A model generated the notes under the pieces. The model was given only the letters and a program-made list of their open reading frames with translations. It was not told the DNA's origin and did no database searches. From Flavobacterium lindanitolerans (lineage in GTDB: Bacteria > Bacteroidota > Bacteroidia > Flavobacteriales > Flavobacteriaceae), in assembly GCF_002846575.1 (NCBI RefSeq), contig NZ_PJND01000007.1, positions 1,302,001-1,366,000 of the forward strand: a DNA stretch of 64,000 nt. The letters are read 5' to 3'. This document shows positions 10,083 to 18,523 of this stretch, one piece after another. The stretch's first letter is position 1. Every line of letters starts with the position of its first letter. The position numbers and the translations under genes are program-made.

Positions 10083-10579
10083 AATTGTAAAATTTAAGAT
10101 TGGAAGGAAATAGTGTTTTAAAGGATAAAATATACCTGCAGGGTTTATCGCTTTATCAATCCAAATTTAATTTTATTAATTTTTTAAGAACGGATTTTTA
10201 GGATAAGGATTTATTAAAAAATGGTTATTAACTATTTGAAATGCAGTATTTTATATTACAAATTGATAACAAATGAAAGTAAGATTTTTATTATTTTTTA
10301 CTTACATTTATTTGGCGAAAATCAAACAATTCGAGGCGGGGACTGGCTTTGTGAACAAAATAACAGCGATTAATCTCAATTTGTGAGTTTCGTTTTGGTT
10401 ACCCTAAATTTTACAAATCGTAAATAACCAGGACATTGAGAAAGTATCTGCATAAAATAACAAAAGGTAGTCTTAAAAAGATACGGGTTGGAGTTGTCAG
10501 GAATATTATAATATAAAAATGGTGTAGTCTAACTTAAGTTGTAAATTTGTTATTGAGATTTGTAATGTAAAAAAATACT
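10083..10579. other. 497-nt intergenic region with divergent promoters
   Basis: No convincing ORF lies here. On the minus strand a TAAATTTG -7 element (plus coordinates 10162-10169) could drive the T9SS protein. On the plus strand a TAAATTTG element at 10542-10549 precedes the AraC-type regulator. Neither has a clear TTG at the usual distance. The 18-bp box shared with the copper promoters lies at 10402-10419. Confidence 0.5.
10402..10419 (+). promoter_or_regulatory. Candidate copper-regulon box upstream of the AraC/HMA regulator
   Basis: CCCTAAATTTTACAAATC matches 17 of 18 positions of the box upstream of copA (11252-11269) and resembles the one upstream of the first HMA gene (13763-13780). 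It lies 160 nt before the regulator start, so autoregulation is possible. The role as an operator is inferred only from recurrence. Confidence 0.45.
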
Positions 10580-11143
10580 ATGGACACACTTTTTATTAAA
10601 AATATGGTTTGCAACCGCTGTATTATGGTAGTGCAAAATGAATTGGATAAATTGGGTTTAGACGTAAAAAGTATTAAGCTGGGTGAAGTAGTATTGGGGA
10701 AGGAAATTTCGGCTGAACAAAGAATTAAACTGGAAGAGGCTTTTTCACCGCTGGGTTTTGAGGTGATTGACGATAAAAAGAGCAGAATTATTGAAAAAAT
10801 AAAAAACACAATCATTGAACTTGTCCACCATCAGGAAAACGGGGCTAAAACAAACCTTTCCGATGTGCTAAGCAGTAAGCTGAACCACGATTATAATTAC
10901 CTGTCCAATCTGTTTTCCGAAGTTGAAGGCACCACAATTGAAAAATATTTTATCGCCCAGAAGATAGAAAAAGTAAAAGAACTGTTGGTATATGATGAAT
11001 TGTCTTTAAGCGAAATTGCGTTTCGGATGAATTATTCAAGTGTTGCCTATCTAAGCAACCAATTCAAAAAAGTAACCGGACTCACGCCAAGCCATTTCAA
11101 GCAAATCCGGGAGGAGAAAAGAAAACCTTTGGATAAAGTCTAA
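10580..11143 (+). CDS. AraC-family regulator with N-terminal HMA-like metal-sensing domain
   Basis: A 187-residue putative metal-responsive transcription factor. Residues 1-~70 resemble a heavy-metal-associated ferredoxin-like fold with M-V-C11-N-R-C14, the MxCxxC ligand motif of copper chaperones. Residues ~95-180 are an AraC DNA-binding domain with two helix-turn-helices (LSLSEIAFRMNYSSVAYLSN and the conserved FKKVTGLTPSHFKQIR). It lacks the usual cupin sensor of AraC proteins. Its place directly upstream of copA and two HMA proteins suggests that it senses copper through the Cys pair and controls those genes. A CTTTGCG palindrome follows the stop codon. The domains are visible in the sequence; the regulon and metal are inference. 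Confidence 0.85.
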   Translation: MDTLFIKNMVCNRCIMVVQNELDKLGLDVKSIKLGEVVLGKEISAEQRIKLEEAFSPLGFEVIDDKKSRIIEKIKNTIIELVHHQENGAKTNLSDVLSSKLNHDYNYLSNLFSEVEGTTIEKYFIAQKIEKVKELLVYDELSLSEIAFRMNYSSVAYLSNQFKKVTGLTPSHFKQIREEKRKPLDKV

Positions 11144-11152
11144 AAATATATG

Positions 11153-11211
11153 CTTTGCGGCCCTGCGTCTTTGCGAGCAATATTTTCACGCAAAGATGCA
11201 GGTCCGCAAAG
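11153..11211. repeat. Dispersed palindromic repeat, copy A (CTTTGCG family)
   Basis: An imperfect inverted repeat with arms of ~23 nt beginning CTTTGCGG and ending CCGCAAAG around the spacer AGCAATATTTTCA. It is related to copies at 15113, 18524 and 26350. It lies between the AraC regulator and copA. Confidence 0.8.
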
Positions 11212-11251
11212 ATTTTAAAGAAAAAGCAAGAATAACTATAAAAGACTTCTT

Positions 11252-11269
11252 CCCTAAATCTTACAAATC
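11252..11269 (+). promoter_or_regulatory. Candidate copper-regulon box upstream of copA
   Basis: CCCTAAATCTTACAAATC. It is followed 14 nt later by CACAATAG and then by CCAATTTTGTATTGTAAA (11309-11326). The HMA promoter at 13763-13837 repeats the three blocks with exactly the same spacing. The operator/promoter role is inferred. Confidence 0.5.
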
Positions 11270-11342
11270 AATTCCAAAATTCCACAATAGCCTCCGTTGA
11301 AATTATACCCAATTTTGTATTGTAAATTAAAGCAAACGAAAT

Positions 11343-13760
11343 ATGGCAACAAATAGCAATAAAGAAATCATCTATCTTCCTTTAGAAGATGTTGAAAGCG
11401 AACATTGTGCATTAATAGTTGAAAAAGGATTAGCCCAGGTAAAAGGTATAGAAACCCATAAGGTAGAACTAAACAATCGCAGGGCGGCTATTACGGTTGG
11501 CAATAACCAGGTAGTCGGTGAGGCCGTAAAGGCAATCAAGGAATTGGGCTATGGCGTTACAACCGTAAAGCATACATTTCCAGTATTGGGAATGACTTGT
11601 GCTTCCTGTGCCAGCAGCGCAGAAAGCATTGTAACATTTCAGGAAGGCGTAGTGAGTGCCTCCGTAAACTTCGCAACAGGCAATCTAACGGTAGAATACC
11701 TGCCTAATATGACAGATGCGTCAAAATTGCAAAAAGCAGTACAATCAATTGGCTATGACCTGTTGATAGAAAACGAAACCAAACAGCAGGAAACCTTAGA
11801 AGCACTGCACGCCCAAAAATTCCAAAAGCTGAAAAATAAAACCACCTGGGCTATTATATTATCGCTTCCGGTAGTAGTTATTGGAATGTTTTTTATGGAC
11901 ATTCCCTATGCCAACCAGATTATGTGGCTTTTCTCAACTCCGGTAGTACTATGGCTGGGTAAAGACTTTTTTATCAATGCGTGGAAACAGGCCAAACACC
12001 GTTCTGCCAATATGGACACATTGGTAGCATTAAGTACCGGTATCGCCTATCTTTTTAGTGTTTTCAATATGTTGTTTGAAGATTTCTGGCACCAGAGAGG
12101 ATTGCATGCCCATGTCTATTTCGAGGCCGCAGCCGTTATTATTGCGTTTATCCTGTTGGGAAAACTCTTGGAAGAAAAAGCCAAAGGCAACACTTCCACA
12201 GCCATAAAAAAACTGATGGGATTGCAGCCAAAGACAGTAATCATTATACAGCCGGACGGAACTGAAAAACAAATTGCCATTGAAGAGGTAAATGCAGGAG
12301 ATGTTATCCTCGTAAAACCGGGTGAAAAAATAGCCGTAGACGGTATGGTCGTTTCAGGCAGTTCCTATGTAGATGAAAGTATGTTGAGCGGTGAACCGGT
12401 TCCGGTACTGAAAAAAGAAAACGAAAAAGTATTTGCCGGTACTATCAATCAAAAAGGAAGTTTCCGCTTTGAAGCCGTAAAAGTTGGTAAAGAAACAATG
12501 CTTGCCCAAATCATCAAAATGGTACAGGATGCGCAAGGAAGTAAAGCTCCGGTACAGAAACTGGTAGACAAAATTGCCGGAATCTTTGTTCCTGTCGTTA
12601 TTGGGATTGCCATACTAACTTTTGTCTTATGGTTGATTCTTGGCGGTGATAATGGCTGGGTTCAGGGATTATTGGCGGCAGTCACGGTTTTGGTTATTGC
12701 TTGTCCTTGTGCGCTCGGACTTGCCACTCCAACAGCAATTATGGTTGGAGTAGGCAAAGGAGCAGAAAATGGTATTCTGATTAAAGATGCCGAAAGTCTG
12801 GAATTGGCAAAAAAAGTAACCGCTATCGTATTGGATAAAACGGGAACTATTACCGAGGGCAGACCACAGGTCACAGGAATCCAGTGGCTAAATAATGATG
12901 ACACGGCCAAAACAATTTTACTAAGCATAGAAAAACAATCCGAACACCCGTTGGCGGAAGCTGTAGTAAAACATTTGGAAGACGTTTCAACAGTAGCCTT
13001 GACTTTATTCGACAGTATTACAGGTAAAGGTGCAAAAGCCAATTATAATAATGAAACCTATTTTGTAGGCAATAAAAAACTTTTGGCAGAAAACAATATC
13101 GTTATTGCAGCACCATTGCAAAAGCAAGCCGATGAATGGGGCAGCCAGTCTAAAACCGTTATCTGGTTCTCAGATAGCAAGCAAGCGCTGTCTGTTATCG
13201 CAATTTCAGATAAAATCAAAGAAACATCAGTCGAAGCCATAAAAGAAATACAGGAAATGGGAATCGAACTGTATATGCTTACGGGCGACAACGAAGCTAC
13301 GGCAAAAGCCATTGCCGAGCAGACAGGAATTGGGCATTATAAAGCTGAAGTAATGCCGCAGCATAAGGCAGATTTCATAAAAGAGCTGCAACAGCAGGGT
13401 AAAGTTGTAGCAATGGTAGGCGATGGTATTAATGACAGTACGGCTCTTGCAACGGCAGATGTAAGTATAGCGATGGGCAAGGGAAGCGATATTGCCATGG
13501 ATGTGGCCAAAATGACTATCATCTCATCAGACCTTACCAAAATACCACAAGCCATAAGACTTTCAAAACAGACAGTGGCTACCATCAAACAAAATCTGTT
13601 CTGGGCGTTTATCTACAACCTTATCGGAATCCCGATTGCGGCCGGAATACTTTATCCAATTAATGGCTTCTTGTTGAATCCGATGATTGCAGGTGCGGCC
13701 ATGGCATTGAGTAGTGTGAGCGTGGTAACAAACAGCTTGCGATTGAAATGGAAAAAGTAA
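11343..13760 (+). CDS. copA: Copper-exporting P1B-1 ATPase (CopA)
   Basis: An 805-residue pump that moves Cu(I) out of the cytoplasm. There are two N-terminal HMA domains. The first is degenerate, with S19-E-H21-C22 in place of CxxC. The second is canonical (GMTCASC, C86/C89). The ATPase core has CPC at C454-P-C456, an SGEP actuator loop, DKTGT at D498, an HP motif (SEHPLAEA) and GDGINDS. The last two helices carry YN (FWAFIYNLIG) and MxxSS (MALSSVSVVTNS), the ligands that define Cu+ pumps. Length and layout are normal for the family. It follows the metal-sensing AraC gene and precedes two small HMA proteins. Its promoter closely resembles that of the first HMA gene, which supports co-regulation. 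Confidence 0.95.
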   Translation: MATNSNKEIIYLPLEDVESEHCALIVEKGLAQVKGIETHKVELNNRRAAITVGNNQVVGEAVKAIKELGYGVTTVKHTFPVLGMTCASCASSAESIVTFQEGVVSASVNFATGNLTVEYLPNMTDASKLQKAVQSIGYDLLIENETKQQETLEALHAQKFQKLKNKTTWAIILSLPVVVIGMFFMDIPYANQIMWLFSTPVVLWLGKDFFINAWKQAKHRSANMDTLVALSTGIAYLFSVFNMLFEDFWHQRGLHAHVYFEAAAVIIAFILLGKLLEEKAKGNTSTAIKKLMGLQPKTVIIIQPDGTEKQIAIEEVNAGDVILVKPGEKIAVDGMVVSGSSYVDESMLSGEPVPVLKKENEKVFAGTINQKGSFRFEAVKVGKETMLAQIIKMVQDAQGSKAPVQKLVDKIAGIFVPVVIGIAILTFVLWLILGGDNGWVQGLLAAVTVLVIACPCALGLATPTAIMVGVGKGAENGILIKDAESLELAKKVTAIVLDKTGTITEGRPQVTGIQWLNNDDTAKTILLSIEKQSEHPLAEAVVKHLEDVSTVALTLFDSITGKGAKANYNNETYFVGNKKLLAENNIVIAAPLQKQADEWGSQSKTVIWFSDSKQALSVIAISDKIKETSVEAIKEIQEMGIELYMLTGDNEATAKAIAEQTGIGHYKAEVMPQHKADFIKELQQQGKVVAMVGDGINDSTALATADVSIAMGKGSDIAMDVAKMTIISSDLTKIPQAIRLSKQTVATIKQNLFWAFIYNLIGIPIAAGILYPINGFLLNPMIAGAAMALSSVSVVTNSLRLKWKK

Positions 13761-13762
13761 AT

Positions 13763-13780
13763 CAGTAAATCTCACAAATC
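13763..13780 (+). promoter_or_regulatory. Candidate copper-regulon box upstream of the HMA protein gene
   Basis: CAGTAAATCTCACAAATC differs at three positions from the copA box. CGCAATAG (13794-13801) and CCAACTTTGTACTATAAA (13820-13837) follow at the same distances as in the copA promoter. This suggests a duplicated, co-regulated promoter. Confidence 0.5.
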
Positions 13781-13848
13781 AAAAAGAAAATTACGCAATA
13801 GTTGCCTGTAAAAGAATAGCCAACTTTGTACTATAAAAATTAATTAAA

Positions 13849-14097
13849 ATGAAACAGATGATAATTAATATACCCGATATGCAAAGCGCACACTGCCAGG
13901 CAAGGGTGAACAATGCGGTAAAAGAAATTGATGGCGTTCAGATTCAAAACGTGGAAGCAGGTAAAATAGCCGTTTCCATTGCATCTGATAATACAAAAAA
14001 TGAAGTAGTAAAAGCTATTGAAAAAGCAGGTTACAGTGTTTTGTCAGAAAGTAGCAATAATGATTCTGATTGCGCTACAGGATGTTGCAATAATTAA
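13849..14097 (+). CDS. Small HMA-fold protein with variant SxHC metal site
   Basis: An 82-residue single heavy-metal-associated domain. The usual MxCxxC loop is replaced by D-M-Q-S13-A-H15-C16, so one Cys is lost and a His is adjacent to the remaining Cys. The degenerate first HMA of the neighbouring CopA carries the same SxHC pattern. The tail ends with a Cys cluster (C75, C79, C80). It is likely a cytosolic copper chaperone or buffer for CopA, with different ligand chemistry. It has its own promoter resembling that of copA and lies 24 nt before a second HMA protein. The fold is clear; the metal and partner are inferred. Confidence 0.8.
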   Translation: MKQMIINIPDMQSAHCQARVNNAVKEIDGVQIQNVEAGKIAVSIASDNTKNEVVKAIEKAGYSVLSESSNNDSDCATGCCNN

Positions 14098-14121
14098 TTC
14101 TAATTAATAATAATCAAAAAA

Positions 14122-14337
14122 ATGGAAAATAGAGAATTTCAATTCAAAACCAATATTAATTGCGGGGGCTGCGTTGCTTCTGTAAAACCTCACTTGGACA
14201 AAGCCGAAGGGGTTAACGAATGGAATGTCGACACTAACAATAAAGACAAAATCCTAACTGTAAAAACAGAAGGAATTACCAAAGAAGAGGTGCTTGACAT
14301 TATCAAAAAAACAGGTTTTAAAGCAGAACCGGTATAA
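14122..14337 (+). CDS. Heavy-metal-associated (HMA) domain protein, CxxC type
   Basis: A 71-residue protein of the Atx1/CopZ-like ferredoxin fold with N-C14-G-G-C17 near the N-terminus and the beta-alpha-beta pattern expected of the family (EFQFKTNINCGGC, then a helix, then a KTGFKAEPV end). It probably binds Cu(I) or another soft metal in the cytoplasm and may deliver it to CopA or to the regulator. The gene is 24 nt downstream of the variant HMA gene and is followed by a strong terminator, so the two small genes make one transcript. Confidence 0.85.
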   Translation: MENREFQFKTNINCGGCVASVKPHLDKAEGVNEWNVDTNNKDKILTVKTEGITKEEVLDIIKKTGFKAEPV

Positions 14338-14357
14338 ATTTAATTGTTAATGGTGAT

Positions 14358-14400
14358 AAGGCCGTATTTTCTATTCATGAAAATGCGGCCTTGTTTTTTT
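14358..14400 (+). terminator. Rho-independent terminator after the HMA genes
   Basis: The stem AAGGCCGTATTTTC / GAAAATGCGGCCTT, with one G:T pair, is followed by a run of T after TTG. Confidence 0.85.
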
Positions 14401-14441
14401 ATAAATTTACAGATGAAATAGAATTACCATAAAAAACGATT

Positions 14442-15068
14442 ATGAATTTATATTTGTCCTCATTCCAGTTTGGAAATGAATCGGATAAACTTTGTGAGTT
14501 ATTGCAACCTGGAGCAAAAATCGGACATATTACCAATGCTACAGATTGGCATGGTGCCGATGAAGCAAGGAAAAAGGCAGATTTGGAAAATGATATGGCT
14601 TTTCTGCAAAGCTTAGGATTTAAAAGCGAACATTTAGATTTAAAAGACTATTTTAACAGGAAAGAGGCTTTAGATGAAAAGCTCGCCGGACTTGACGGAG
14701 TTTGGGTGTCAGGTGGCAATACTTTTATTTTGCGACAGGCCATGCGTTTAAGCGGATTTGACACGATTTTCGGTAAACTACGCCAGCGTACCGATTTTTT
14801 ATATGGAGGTTACAGTGCCGGAATATGTGTCTTATGCGACTCATTGAAATATATTGAAGAAGTAGATGACCCGACCCAATTTCCTTATAAGCAAATTAAG
14901 GAACCTATTTACGAAGGCCTGGGTTATTTTAATTATGGTATTTTGCCACACTACAAATCGGACCATTTTGAATCGGCAGCCATTTCAAAGGAAGTTGAAA
15001 AATGTATCGAAAATAAATGGCTGTTCAAAGCTTTGAGAGATGGAGAAGTTATCATTATAAAAGAGTAA
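14442..15068 (+). CDS. Peptidase E-like (S51 family) / class I glutamine amidotransferase-like protein
   Basis: A 208-residue cytosolic protein. The motif SGGNTF (residues 90-95) followed by YGGYSAG (nucleophile S125) is the hallmark of the S51 family, whose aspartyl dipeptidase members use Ser in the nucleophile elbow instead of the Cys of amidotransferases. A later HYKSDHFES segment may supply the His. Length is close to bacterial PepE (about 230 residues). Members here may hydrolyse Asp-X dipeptides, but distant S51 homologues of unknown substrate are common, so activity is not certain. It has no obvious link to the copper genes and is followed by a palindromic repeat. Confidence 0.75.
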   Translation: MNLYLSSFQFGNESDKLCELLQPGAKIGHITNATDWHGADEARKKADLENDMAFLQSLGFKSEHLDLKDYFNRKEALDEKLAGLDGVWVSGGNTFILRQAMRLSGFDTIFGKLRQRTDFLYGGYSAGICVLCDSLKYIEEVDDPTQFPYKQIKEPIYEGLGYFNYGILPHYKSDHFESAAISKEVEKCIENKWLFKALRDGEVIIIKE

Positions 15069-15112
15069 TTGACTGTCTGAAACTTTATAGCAAAAACGAA
15101 TTCCTTTTCTTG

Positions 15113-15171
15113 CTTTGCGGCTCTGCGCCTTTGTGTGAAATAATTTGCTCGCAAAGGCGCAGAGCCGCAGG
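15113..15171. repeat. Dispersed palindromic repeat, copy B (CTTTGCG family)
   Basis: Arms CTTTGCGGCTCTGCGCCTTTG and its near-complement CAAAGGCGCAGAGCCGCAGG surround an AT-rich spacer. It sits between two convergent genes (peptidase E-like and AraC regulator), where it could also act as a bidirectional terminator. Confidence 0.8.
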
Positions 15172-15270
15172 ATTTATATATTAGAAATCATTGAGAAACT
15201 TTTAAATCTGTGTAATTCTTTAAATCTGTGGCTGGAATAAGAATAGGTTCCGAGATGCTAAGTTTAAATA

Positions 15271-16071
15271 TTACTTTTTTAGTCTGGGTTTTGTTTTCAT
15301 TATGGCGTAATACGAAGAAGTAAAAGCGGGTAAACTTTTATAACCCACCATAACAGCAATCTGGCTTAACGTATATTGTTTGGTATCAATTAATTCTATG
15401 CTTTTCAAAATGCGGATTAACTGCATGTATTTTTGCATGGTGATGCCAGTTTCCTGCTTAAAGATACGTTGCAGGCTACGCACGGACATGTTCGCAATGG
15501 ATGCTAATGTGTCAATGTCAAAATTGTATTTAAAATGGGTATTGATATAATTGCAGACAGGCAACAAGCGGTTATCGGCAGGAACCGGAATCTGCAAAAA
15601 CTCATTCTCATTACAAAAATGGGGCAGGCTGTTCAGCATCGCTTTCAGAAAAAGTGTTTGTTCCTCATCTTCATTCGGCAACTGATTCCATTTTTCGGCA
15701 TACAAAAGCATTTCTTTTAAAATCGACGGTGCTGCAAAAACATGGACATTCTGGAAGAACTCATGCTCTGGCACTGATTTAAATAAGACAATCATCAAAT
15801 TCACCGTTTTGGCATCGGAAGTAGTGCGATGTTCTTTAGCCGATGGAATCCAGATAACATGGTTTTGAGGAGCAAGATAGGTTTTCTGTCCGATGTGAAA
15901 ATACTGATAACCGTCTTCAACATACGTTAGCTGATAACGTTGATGGGCATGGTCATATTCATCGTGCCGCCAGTTTTTTTCATACCACACATAGGCATCG
16001 GTCAATATGTTATCTACATATTGGCCTCTGCTTTTTTCAATCTGCCCACATTTTATATTGTCGTTTTGCAT
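15271..16071 (-). CDS. AraC-family transcriptional regulator (cupin type)
   Basis: A 266-residue regulator. An N-terminal cupin-like sensor (HAHQRYQLTYVEDGYQYFHI; IWIPSAKEHRT) precedes a C-terminal AraC HTH pair (IDTLASIANMSVRSLQRIFK and LSQIAVMVGYKSLPAFTSSY). The start at 16071 (MQNDNIKCG) is preferred. An upstream in-frame ATG at 16152 would run into the divergent gene starting at 16140 and adds a low-complexity Phe/Ile/Lys stretch. The gene is divergent from the flavodoxin-RidA gene and the MFS gene, so it probably controls them. The ligand is unknown. Confidence 0.87.
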   Translation of the reverse strand: MQNDNIKCGQIEKSRGQYVDNILTDAYVWYEKNWRHDEYDHAHQRYQLTYVEDGYQYFHIGQKTYLAPQNHVIWIPSAKEHRTTSDAKTVNLMIVLFKSVPEHEFFQNVHVFAAPSILKEMLLYAEKWNQLPNEDEEQTLFLKAMLNSLPHFCNENEFLQIPVPADNRLLPVCNYINTHFKYNFDIDTLASIANMSVRSLQRIFKQETGITMQKYMQLIRILKSIELIDTKQYTLSQIAVMVGYKSLPAFTSSYYAIMKTKPRLKK

Positions 16072-16139
16072 ATACTTTATGGCAAATTTAATAAAAATGC
16101 CAATGCTAATTTTGTTATCAAACTTAATAGACAAGAAAA

Positions 16140-17285
16140 ATGAAAAAAACATATTCTTTCCTGATAGGGATTTTAGTACTATTTATAATAAATACAGCTA
16201 TGGCACAAGAACAGAAAGCAAAGGTTTTGGTTCTCATTTATTCTGATAATGGCGGAACCTACGAACTGGCAAAAGAAATAGCCAAAGGAATTGAAAGCGG
16301 ACAAAATATTCAGGCAATTATCAAACAGGTAAAGGCGTCTGAAAATCCCAAACTAAAAAATATTCCCGTAGCTACGGTTGAAGAATTGGCCAATTATGAT
16401 GGTATTGCTTTTGGTTCTCCGGTTTATTTTGGTAATATCAGTACCGGAATGAGCGAGTTTTTGTCAAAAACAATCGGTTTATGGTCAAGTCATGCTTTAG
16501 AGGGCAAACCGGCTACGGTTTTTATGTCGGCAGGAAGCGGAGCAGGAAAGGAACTGGCTTTACAGTCTTTTTGGAACAGTCTGGCTGTTCATGGAATGGT
16601 TCTGGTGCCTAACGGCATTAGCGGTTATGAAAATATCGATAAAAACATTCCACAGGGAAACTCTGTTTTAGGAACCACAAGCCTGGCCTCGTTAAACTCA
16701 GTTGAAAGACCATCCAAAAGCGAACGTTATCTGGCAGAAGTACAAGGGAAAAACTTTGCGAAAGTAGCTTTTGCTCTTAGAAGTGATGAAAACACCAAAA
16801 GCGTAAACAAAGTTGGGGTTGCGGAAAAAGATGTCAATCATGTCTTAAAGGACAAAAATATTGTACTACCGTCACTTCCTAAACCGGTAGGAAACTATGA
16901 GCTCTATGCACATTCCGGAAATCTGATATTTATCAATCAAGTAGCCCTGAAAGATGGCAAAATTGTCAATCCCGGTAAAGTAGGAGTGGATGTTACAGAA
17001 GAACAGGTAAAAGAAGCGACTACAGTAACCATGCTGAATGTTTTGGCCATACTGAAAGAGGCCGTTGGCGGAGATTTAAACCGCGTAAAAAAATGCGTAC
17101 AGCTCATAGGTACATTCAACACACCAGATACCTATACCAAACATGCAGAACTTATGAATCCGGCTTCAAACCTAACGGTTGAAATATTTGGTGAAAAAGG
17201 CAAACATACGCGAAACACATCAGGAGCCAGTTCACTACCTGTAGGTTCTTCGGTTTCAATCCAGGCCATTTTTGAAGTTGAATAA
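16140..17285 (+). CDS. Exported flavodoxin-like / RidA-like fusion protein
   Basis: A 381-residue two-domain protein with a signal peptide (residues 1-22, ending NTAMAQ). Residues ~28-190 are a WrbA-type flavodoxin/NADPH:quinone reductase fold: the loop YSDNGGTYELA would bind FMN phosphate, and GSPVYFGNISTGM and AGSGAGKE fit the isoalloxazine loops. Residues ~245-381 are a YjgF/RidA-type chorismate-mutase-like domain (VGNYELYAHSGNLIFINQ; an Arg in HTRNTSGASSLP near the end), close to the RidA-like subfamily with the FEV ending. Both families are normally cytosolic and separate. It is followed after 18 nt by an MFS transporter and is divergent from an AraC regulator. The function is unknown; a redox or detoxification role in the periplasm is a guess. 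Confidence 0.8.
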   Translation: MKKTYSFLIGILVLFIINTAMAQEQKAKVLVLIYSDNGGTYELAKEIAKGIESGQNIQAIIKQVKASENPKLKNIPVATVEELANYDGIAFGSPVYFGNISTGMSEFLSKTIGLWSSHALEGKPATVFMSAGSGAGKELALQSFWNSLAVHGMVLVPNGISGYENIDKNIPQGNSVLGTTSLASLNSVERPSKSERYLAEVQGKNFAKVAFALRSDENTKSVNKVGVAEKDVNHVLKDKNIVLPSLPKPVGNYELYAHSGNLIFINQVALKDGKIVNPGKVGVDVTEEQVKEATTVTMLNVLAILKEAVGGDLNRVKKCVQLIGTFNTPDTYTKHAELMNPASNLTVEIFGEKGKHTRNTSGASSLPVGSSVSIQAIFEVE

Positions 17286-17303
17286 ATACAAGTTACGATT
17301 AAA

Positions 17304-18494
17304 ATGAAAAATAAGATTAGTTTGTCACTGCTTAGCGTAATAGTAATTATACTGATTGGCGGCGGTCTGCGTTCACCTATTACTGCTGTCAGTCCGGTAT
17401 TAAGTGAAATAATAGCCCTATTGCATCTGGACAATCTGCAGGGAAGTCTGCTAACATCCATCCCGTTGATTGTATTTGCCAGTTGTTCAGTATTGGTAAG
17501 CAAAGTTGCGGTCAAAGCCAATATCCATTACAGCATAATTTATTCGCTTATTTTCCTGATTATGGGATTGTATTTTCGGGTTTATGGAAACGTGCCTATG
17601 CTATACATCGGTTCATTTCTCATTGGTTTGGGAATTTGTATTGGTAATGTCACAACACCCGCCTATATAAAAAATCGGTTTCCCGAAAAAATTGGTATTA
17701 TGACAGGTGTGTTTTCGGCAGCAATGAATTTGATGGCGGCTTTTGCGTCGGGTTTTAGTATTGCTATTGGAAAATGGACCAATTTAGGATGGAAGGGTTC
17801 TTTGGGTATTTGGATAATCTGGACGTTGCTGGCGCTTTTTGCAGTTGGAGCAGAAGCCTTTTCAGGTAAAAGAGCGTCTGTAAAGAAACCGGCAGCACAA
17901 ACAACCAAAAGTGAATTCAATATATTCCGCTCCAAACAGGCCTGGAACATCAGTGTTTTTATGGGAATTCAGTCTTTAGTGTATTACTGTTTAGTGGCTC
18001 TGTTGCCAATAGTGCTGGTTGATTATGGAATGCAGAAAGAAGAAACAGGATTGGTGCTTTTGGTGGCTCAATTATCAATGCTGCCCGTCATGTTTCTCAG
18101 TCCTGTTATTGCGACTAAAATGAAAGACCAGAAATGGATGATTTTTGGTGTCGGAATTTTAATGTTTTCGGGAATAAGTCTATTGGCTTTATTCAAAACG
18201 CAATACGTTTATTTAGCGGCAGTCCTTGTCGGAATAGCAAGCGGTTGGGCTTTCAGCCTGTCCATCCTGTTTTTCTCGCTCAAAAGCAAAACGATGGCTG
18301 GTACTATTAAAGTTTCCGGAAAAGCACAATCGGTAGGTTATTTAATTGCAGCTTTCGGTCCGCCTGTTTTTGGAATGTTACACGATTGGGATACGTCCTG
18401 GAAAAGTTCGTTTTACTTCTTGATGCTGATGATTGTTATCATGGTCTTTTTTGGAAGAAACGCTGCAAAACCGAGATTTGTTGAGGAGCATTGA
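17304..18494 (+). CDS. MFS transporter, CynX/NimT-like
   Basis: A 396-residue inner-membrane protein with about 12 hydrophobic helices. The N-terminal GGGLRSPITAVSPVLSEI motif is typical of the cyanate permease/NimT subgroup, which imports or exports small organic anions or nitroimidazole-type compounds. Other recognisable parts are the central cytoplasmic loop (~185-205) with basic residues and a second half starting at FMGIQSLVYYCLVALLP. It starts 18 nt after the flavodoxin-RidA gene and is probably in its operon and under the same AraC regulator, suggesting a shared substrate. The substrate cannot be read from the sequence. Confidence 0.85.
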   Translation: MKNKISLSLLSVIVIILIGGGLRSPITAVSPVLSEIIALLHLDNLQGSLLTSIPLIVFASCSVLVSKVAVKANIHYSIIYSLIFLIMGLYFRVYGNVPMLYIGSFLIGLGICIGNVTTPAYIKNRFPEKIGIMTGVFSAAMNLMAAFASGFSIAIGKWTNLGWKGSLGIWIIWTLLALFAVGAEAFSGKRASVKKPAAQTTKSEFNIFRSKQAWNISVFMGIQSLVYYCLVALLPIVLVDYGMQKEETGLVLLVAQLSMLPVMFLSPVIATKMKDQKWMIFGVGILMFSGISLLALFKTQYVYLAAVLVGIASGWAFSLSILFFSLKSKTMAGTIKVSGKAQSVGYLIAAFGPPVFGMLHDWDTSWKSSFYFLMLMIVIMVFFGRNAAKPRFVEEH

Positions 18495-18523
18495 TAGTGT
18501 GCGAAAAGATTTCTTTCAAAACT

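Noticed and set aside
16072..16152. Earlier start of the AraC regulator
   Set aside because: It would overlap the divergent flavodoxin-RidA gene and adds low-complexity sequence.
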